Of a stretch of DNA of 9,490 nt, positions 6,244 to 9,490 are shown in pieces. The position numbers were made by a program, and so were the translations under genes. The DNA lies in assembly GCA_964646985.1 (NCBI GenBank), contig CAZYFI010000052.1, positions 1 through 9,490 of the forward strand, in the 5' to 3' direction. The number at the start of each line of letters is the position of its first letter. Position 1 is the first letter of the stretch. The notes beneath the pieces are model-generated. The model ran no database searches. It was not told where the DNA came from and was given only the letters and a program-made list of their open reading frames with translations. This DNA is from UBA2253 sp964646985. GTDB taxonomy: Bacteria > Bacillota_I > Bacilli_A > ML615J-28 > CAG-698.

Positions 6244-6271
6244 ATTGTAACATATTTTCATCTCATGTCAA
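6244..6271 (-). promoter_or_regulatory. Promoter of the perR-peroxiredoxin operon
   Basis: On the minus strand, a perfect TTGACA (6266-6271), a 16-bp spacer and TACAAT (6244-6249) with a TGn extension. The -35 overlaps the last codons of pdxR. I see no terminator between pdxR and this promoter, so some pdxR transcripts may read into perR. Confidence 0.8.
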
Positions 6272-7660
6272 GAACGATGCCCAAATATGTCTTAATTTTT
6301 TTAACGCCACAATAATTTGCTCGTCTTGTAATCCAGAATAACCAATCACCAACGTACTTGGATAAGAAACAGGACGAAACATGAACTCTCTTAATCCGCG
6401 AATTAAAATACCATGTTCTTTCGCCATTGTTGTAAGCAAATCCTCATCAAGCGTTTTTGCAACCATTAAAAAATGCAACCCAGCATCAAACCCTGATAAA
6501 GTAAACACTTGATCAAAACCACAAAAAACAAAAGTTTTTTGAAATGTCTCAAGCCTTGTTCGGTATATTTTGCGCATTTGATTTAAGTGTCGTTCAAAAT
6601 GTCCTGCTTCCATAAACTTTGCCAGCACCAATTGGTCTAAATAAGAAACGGCACAACTATGATGTGCATAAAGCTTATGAAATGGCTCAACCAACGATTT
6701 AGGAAGCACCATATAATTAATCCGCAGTGATGGTGCCAAACTTTTGGAAAAGGAATTCATGTAAATGACTTTATCAAAGTGATCCAGTGATTGCAATGCT
6801 GGAATTGGTTGTCCGACATAACGAAACTCACTGTCATAATCATCTTCAATGATATAACGATGAGCGCTTTGTTTGGCCCAGTTTAACAATTCCAGTCGTC
6901 TTTGCAATGGCATCACAATTCCCATAGGAAATTGATGTGATGGTGTCACATGAATACTATCTACTTGATGCATTGTCAAATCTTCTACTTTTAACCCAAA
7001 TTCATCTAAATCAATCGGAGAAAAAGCAATATTCCAATTGTGAAAGATTTCCGCAATCTTAGGATAACCTGGATTTTCCATTGCATAATGTAATTTTGTT
7101 CCTAACAAAGGAATAAGCAAAGCAAGAAGTGATTCTGTTCCAGCACCAATTACAATTTGATCACTATGACAAACAATACCACGAAATCGATTTAAGTATT
7201 TCGCAATCTCTTCTCTTAACTTTTCAATTCCTTTGGTTTCAAAACGATTGGCTCCAATTTGCTGTTGACTTAAGACTTCTCGTATTGTTTTCGCATAAAG
7301 CTGATTCGGAAACAAAGATTCATCTATGACATTGGTTTGAAAAGCATACTCATATTGAGGCTGTTTTTTGGGCTCATAACTTGGTTTTACAAGTTCTTTT
7401 TTTATTACAATCGGTTGATCATATGGTTCTACATAAAACCCACTTTTGGGTCTTGCTTTTAAATAGCCTTCTACAACCAATTGCTGGTAAGCCGTATCAA
7501 TGGTGACTTGACTTAATTTTAAATGATTTGCCAATGCTCTTTTTGAAGGCATTTTCTCAAAGGTTTGTAATTGTCTTGTTTGAATTTGCATTTTAATAAA
7601 CAAATAAAGTTGACGATATAACGGTAGATTGGACTGTTTATTGGGATAGAATGTTAACAT
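6263..7660 (-). CDS. pdxR: MocR-family PLP-binding regulator of vitamin B6 synthesis (PdxR)
   Basis: A 465-residue fusion of a GntR winged helix (about residues 10-77, with the recognition region LSQVTIDTAYQQL at 49-61 and SGFYVEP at 73-79) and a fold-type I aminotransferase domain (about 105-460). The PLP site is visible: EDDYDSEFRY (272-281) with D273 for the pyridine nitrogen and Y275, and NSFSKSLAP (302-310) with K306 as the Schiff-base lysine, the same 33-residue spacing as D279-K312 in B. subtilis GabR. Divergent orientation to pdxST identifies it as PdxR, which in Corynebacterium and other Gram-positives activates pdxST when PLP is low and represses itself. GGAGG lies 5 bases before the ATG. 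A GabR- or TauR-like role is possible from sequence alone, but the neighbours argue against it. Confidence 0.9.
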   Translation of the reverse strand: MLTFYPNKQSNLPLYRQLYLFIKMQIQTRQLQTFEKMPSKRALANHLKLSQVTIDTAYQQLVVEGYLKARPKSGFYVEPYDQPIVIKKELVKPSYEPKKQPQYEYAFQTNVIDESLFPNQLYAKTIREVLSQQQIGANRFETKGIEKLREEIAKYLNRFRGIVCHSDQIVIGAGTESLLALLIPLLGTKLHYAMENPGYPKIAEIFHNWNIAFSPIDLDEFGLKVEDLTMHQVDSIHVTPSHQFPMGIVMPLQRRLELLNWAKQSAHRYIIEDDYDSEFRYVGQPIPALQSLDHFDKVIYMNSFSKSLAPSLRINYMVLPKSLVEPFHKLYAHHSCAVSYLDQLVLAKFMEAGHFERHLNQMRKIYRTRLETFQKTFVFCGFDQVFTLSGFDAGLHFLMVAKTLDEDLLTTMAKEHGILIRGLREFMFRPVSYPSTLVIGYSGLQDEQIIVALKKLRHIWASFLT

Positions 7661-7671
7661 ACTTCCTCCAA

Positions 7672-7717
7672 CTGATATTATTGTTTTTGTATAAACTGAG
7701 TCTTTTATTAATATCAG
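7672..7717. promoter_or_regulatory. Inverted repeat between pdxR and pdxS, probable PdxR operator
   Basis: CTGATATTA (7672-7680) and TAATATCAG (7709-7717) are perfect 9-bp inverted arms, centres 37 bp apart. A further direct copy of the core, TGATATAAT (7722-7730), overlaps the pdxS -10. The right arm sits at the poor -35 region of pdxS and just downstream of the pdxR start, and the left arm is in the pdxR leader. That placement suits activation of pdxST with repression of pdxR. MocR regulators commonly use several spaced half-sites; binding here is inferred. Confidence 0.6.
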
Positions 7718-7721
7718 ATTA

Positions 7722-7730
7722 TGATATAAT
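7722..7730 (+). promoter_or_regulatory. Extended -10 of the pdxST promoter
   Basis: A perfect TATAAT (7725-7730) with TGA just before it (extended -10). No good -35 is found 16-18 bp upstream (only T-rich sequence at 7701-7708), as expected for a promoter that needs an activator. Expected start near 7737, giving a leader of about 35 nt. Confidence 0.65.
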
Positions 7731-7757
7731 TATAAAGTAAAATCCATTGTTAGTCAA
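7729..7757 (-). promoter_or_regulatory. Promoter of pdxR
   Basis: On the minus strand, TTGACT (7752-7757), a 17-bp spacer and a perfect TATAAT (7729-7734). Its -10 overlaps the pdxS -10 by two bases on the opposite strand, so the two promoters cannot be fully occupied at once. Expected start near 7722, leader about 60 nt containing both inverted-repeat arms. Confidence 0.75.
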
Positions 7758-7760
7758 TGA

Positions 7761-7766
7761 AGGAGG
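7761..7766 (+). promoter_or_regulatory. Ribosome binding site that fixes the pdxS start
   Basis: A full AGGAGG lies 5 bases before the ATG at 7772. An earlier in-frame ATG at 7757 would have this element inside its coding sequence and has no ribosome site of its own, so 7772 is the start. Confidence 0.9.
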
Positions 7767-7771
7767 ATAAA

Positions 7772-8647
7772 ATGGACAATAATCGTTATGAATTAAATAA
7801 ACAACTAGCCCAAATGTTAAAGGGTGGTGTCATTATGGACGTCACCACTCCAGACCAAGCAAGAATTGCGCAAGCAGCAGGTGCTTGTGCCGTCATGGCA
7901 CTAGAACGTATTCCAGCGGATATTCGTGCAGCTGGTGGAGTATCACGTATGAGTGATCCAAAAATGATCAAATCAATTCAAGAAGCAGTATCCATTCCCG
8001 TTATGGCAAAAGTTAGAATTGGCCATTTTGTAGAAGCACAAATTCTAGAAGCCTTAGAGATTGATTACATCGATGAGAGTGAAGTATTATCACCAGCTGA
8101 TGATATCAATCACATTGATAAAACGAATTTTAAAGTTCCTTTTGTTTGTGGAGCCAAAGATTTAGGAGAAGCCTTACGTCGAATTTCTGAGGGAGCTTCC
8201 ATGATAAGAACAAAAGGTGAACCAGGAACTGGTGACATCATTCAAGCAGTGCGTCACATGCGCTTAATCCAAGGTGAAATTCGCCGTGTCCAATCCATGC
8301 GGGAAGATGAATTATATCGCTTGCAAAAAGAATTAATGGTTTCTATGGATATGATACTTTATGTTCACAAACATGGAAAACTTCCAGTTGTTAATTTTGC
8401 TGCTGGTGGCATTGCCACTCCTGCTGATGCTGCTTTAATGATGCAACTAGGTGCCGAAGGTGTGTTTGTTGGGTCCGGAATCTTCAAATCCAACAATCCA
8501 GAAAAACGTGCCCAAGCGATTGTGAAAGCCGTCACAAACTATAAAGATGCAAAAATGCTTGCGGAATTAAGTGAAGACCTTGGCGGAGCCATGGTTGGCA
8601 TTAACGAACAAGAAATCAAATTATTAATGGCAGAACGAGGTAAATAA
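7772..8647 (+). CDS. pdxS: Pyridoxal 5'-phosphate synthase, synthase subunit PdxS
   Basis: PdxS (Pdx1) builds PLP directly from ribose 5-phosphate, glyceraldehyde 3-phosphate and ammonia supplied by PdxT, in a 12+12 cytoplasmic complex. The 291-residue TIM-barrel protein is typical in length and very conserved. Catalytic residues are D23 (VIMDVTTPDQA), K80 in VMAKVRIGH (77-85), which forms the first imine, and K148 in IRTKGEPGTG (145-154), which carries the later intermediate; B. subtilis has D24, K81 and K149. Phosphate-binding loops show as AAGGIATPADA (210-220) and GVFVGSGIF (230-238). The start follows a perfect AGGAGG. It is the first gene of pdxST, with pdxT 2 bases downstream, transcribed away from pdxR. 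Confidence 0.98.
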   Translation: MDNNRYELNKQLAQMLKGGVIMDVTTPDQARIAQAAGACAVMALERIPADIRAAGGVSRMSDPKMIKSIQEAVSIPVMAKVRIGHFVEAQILEALEIDYIDESEVLSPADDINHIDKTNFKVPFVCGAKDLGEALRRISEGASMIRTKGEPGTGDIIQAVRHMRLIQGEIRRVQSMREDELYRLQKELMVSMDMILYVHKHGKLPVVNFAAGGIATPADAALMMQLGAEGVFVGSGIFKSNNPEKRAQAIVKAVTNYKDAKMLAELSEDLGGAMVGINEQEIKLLMAERGK

Positions 8648-8649
8648 AC

Positions 8650-9213
8650 TTGCGCATTGCCGTTTTAGCTCTCCAAGGAGCCTTTTTAGAGCATGAACAA
8701 GTTTTAGAACGAATGGGAATTGATTATTTTGAAATTCGCCAAAAATCTGATTTGGAAAAAGACTTTGATGGTTTGATTCTTCCTGGTGGTGAAAGCACCA
8801 CCATGGGGAAATTACTCCATGATTTGGACTTATTCGATGAATTAAAACGCAAAATCACCAGTGGTCTTCCTGTTTTTGGAACTTGTGCTGGTTTGATTCT
8901 ATTAGCCAAGAATCTAACAAATAGTGAAAATCATCACTTTGCGACCATGGATGTTGATGTCGTCCGCAACGCTTACGGACGACAACTCGGAAGTTTTAAC
9001 ATTGATGCTTTGTTTCACAATCAATTGATACCAATGGTCTTTATCAGAGCGCCTTTTATCAAGGAAGTTGGACCACAAGGAAAAGTATTGGCAACCGTTG
9101 ATGGCAAAATTGTTGCTGCTCAAGTAGAGAACCAATTGGCTACAGCTTTTCATCCAGAATTAACTTCATGCAATGTAGTACATCAATACTTTATCGATAT
9201 GATTAAAAGATAA
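8650..9213 (+). CDS. pdxT: Pyridoxal 5'-phosphate synthase, glutaminase subunit PdxT
   Basis: PdxT (Pdx2) hydrolyses glutamine and channels the ammonia to PdxS. The 187-residue class I glutamine amidotransferase has LALQGAFLEH (6-15), the oxyanion loop PGGEST (45-50), and the triad C79 (GTCAGL), H168 and E170 (FHPE), the same as B. subtilis C79, H170 and E172 within alignment shifts. The start is a TTG at 8650: reading from it gives the family N-terminus MRIAVLALQG, and I see no usable ATG at that position. Only two bases separate it from the pdxS stop, with GAGG about 9 bases upstream inside pdxS. A rare start codon plus tight spacing implies translation coupled to pdxS. A strong terminator follows. 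Confidence 0.96.
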   Translation: MRIAVLALQGAFLEHEQVLERMGIDYFEIRQKSDLEKDFDGLILPGGESTTMGKLLHDLDLFDELKRKITSGLPVFGTCAGLILLAKNLTNSENHHFATMDVDVVRNAYGRQLGSFNIDALFHNQLIPMVFIRAPFIKEVGPQGKVLATVDGKIVAAQVENQLATAFHPELTSCNVVHQYFIDMIKR

Positions 9214-9215
9214 AC

Positions 9216-9256
9216 AAAGCCGATAATTTTGTACAAATCCGAATTATCGGTTTTTT
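9216..9256 (+). terminator. Rho-independent terminator of pdxST
   Basis: A perfect 9-bp stem CCGATAATT (9220-9228) and AATTATCGG (9242-9250), a 13-nt loop and a run of six Ts (9251-9256). It begins 3-7 bases after the pdxT stop. Flanking A and T tracts could extend the stem, so it may also work on the minus strand. Confidence 0.9.
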
Positions 9257-9300
9257 CTTTTTGTACAAAGAATGAAAATAAAGAAAGTCTTCAAGAATAT

Positions 9301-9409
9301 CCGTTTTTCCAAGGTATTTTTGTCAATATTTGCCGCTTTTCCAAGCCTTTTTTACAATTATTTGCCGTTTTTCCAAGGTATTTTTGTCAATATTTGCCGT
9401 TTTTCCAAG
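9301..9409. repeat. Tandem repeat, 32-bp period, about 3.4 copies
   Basis: Copies lie at 9301-9332, 9333-9364, 9365-9396 and a partial one at 9397-9409. Each begins CCGTTTTTCCAAG (CCGCTTTTCCAAG in copy 2) and ends with ATTTG. Copies 1 and 3 are identical over all 32 bases; copy 2 differs mainly in its second half. Because 32 is not a multiple of 3, a repeating peptide would change frame each unit, and the open frames here have no ribosome site, so it is probably non-coding. There are no spacers, so this is not a CRISPR array. Possible roles are a protein-binding array or a slippage-prone intergenic repeat. Confidence 0.85.
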
Positions 9410-9490
9410 AAATCAAAAACCATCTTGAGTAAATCTGGTATGATACTCTTAAAGTAGACAGTGAATTAAAATAAAAGTAATTCATTATCT
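9410..9490. other. AT-rich right edge with promoter-like extended -10 and hairpin, no gene identified
   Basis: A plus-strand extended -10, TGG-TATGAT (9436-9444), has no -35 at normal spacing (TTGAGT at 9425-9430 is only 8 bp away). Downstream, AGTGAATTA (9460-9468) pairs with TAATTCATT (9478-9486; one G-U) around a 9-nt loop. It may be the upstream region of a gene or element beyond the edge. No start codon with a ribosome site is visible. Confidence 0.3.

Noticed and set aside
6250..6290. ACATATTT / AAATATGT inverted repeat spanning the end of pdxR and the perR -35
   Set aside because: Only 8 AT-rich bases with 25 bases between, no T-tract after it; likely chance and not a terminator or a clear operator.
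7757..7771. Earlier in-frame ATG for pdxS
   Set aside because: The segment contains the AGGAGG itself and overlaps the -35 of pdxR; the family N-terminus fits the ATG at 7772.
7661..7771. Riboswitch upstream of pdxS or pdxR
   Set aside because: The leaders are about 35 and 60 nt with no stable folded core; regulation is better explained by PdxR.
9301..9409. CRISPR array
   Set aside because: The units are directly adjacent with no unique spacers, and no cas gene is in the window.
9229..9457. Two overlapping plus-strand open frames with phenylalanine-rich repeating peptide
   Set aside because: They arise from the T-rich 32-bp tandem repeat, which shifts frame each copy, start inside the pdxT terminator region and lack ribosome sites.

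Overview
The window reads as chromosomal DNA of a low-GC Gram-positive bacterium (Bacillota). It is AT-rich, has Shine-Dalgarno sequences of the AGGAGG type, and carries a PerR regulator, a separate accA and accD, and a divergent pdxR/pdxST pair. TGA is used as a stop (ends of accC and pdxR), so this is not a mycoplasma using code 4. An Erysipelotrichia-like or related Firmicute is my guess; the sequence does not prove it. Every gene except hypothetical 4031-5008 belongs to a familiar family.

Left part (1-3480, minus strand): the acetyl-CoA carboxylase operon accB-accC-accD-accA. All adjacent genes overlap by a few bases and accA runs off the left edge. It makes malonyl-CoA for type II fatty acid synthesis. 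Its promoter (about 3441-3468) is followed by two back-to-back 17-bp sites. The first closely matches the FabT operator known from streptococci, which suggests lipid-responsive control.

Middle (3481-5070, minus): a two-gene operon with its own promoter and terminator. It encodes an uncharacterised cysteine-rich protein and a short, regulator-free biotin-protein ligase (BirA). BirA biotinylates AccB, whose gene starts just downstream, so enzyme and substrate are neighbours but separately transcribed. This BirA has a glutamine where the reference enzyme has the arginine that retains biotinoyl-AMP.

5077-6271 (minus): a perR-peroxiredoxin operon. It has a strong promoter, a near-consensus PerR box over the expected transcription start with a second weaker box 17 bp on, and a clean terminator. 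This looks like an autoregulated peroxide-defence unit.

6263-9256: pdxR (MocR/GntR-aminotransferase regulator, minus) diverges from pdxS-pdxT (plus), the deoxyxylulose-independent PLP synthase. The 111-bp intergenic region holds overlapping divergent promoters and an inverted repeat likely bound by PdxR. A strong terminator ends pdxT.

9257-9490: no convincing gene. It holds an AT-rich tandem repeat (32-bp period, about 3.4 copies), a promoter-like extended -10 and a hairpin near the right edge.

I see no clearly novel multi-gene system. The best leads are the atypical BirA with its unknown partner gene, the FabT-like double operator on accB, and the 32-bp repeat.
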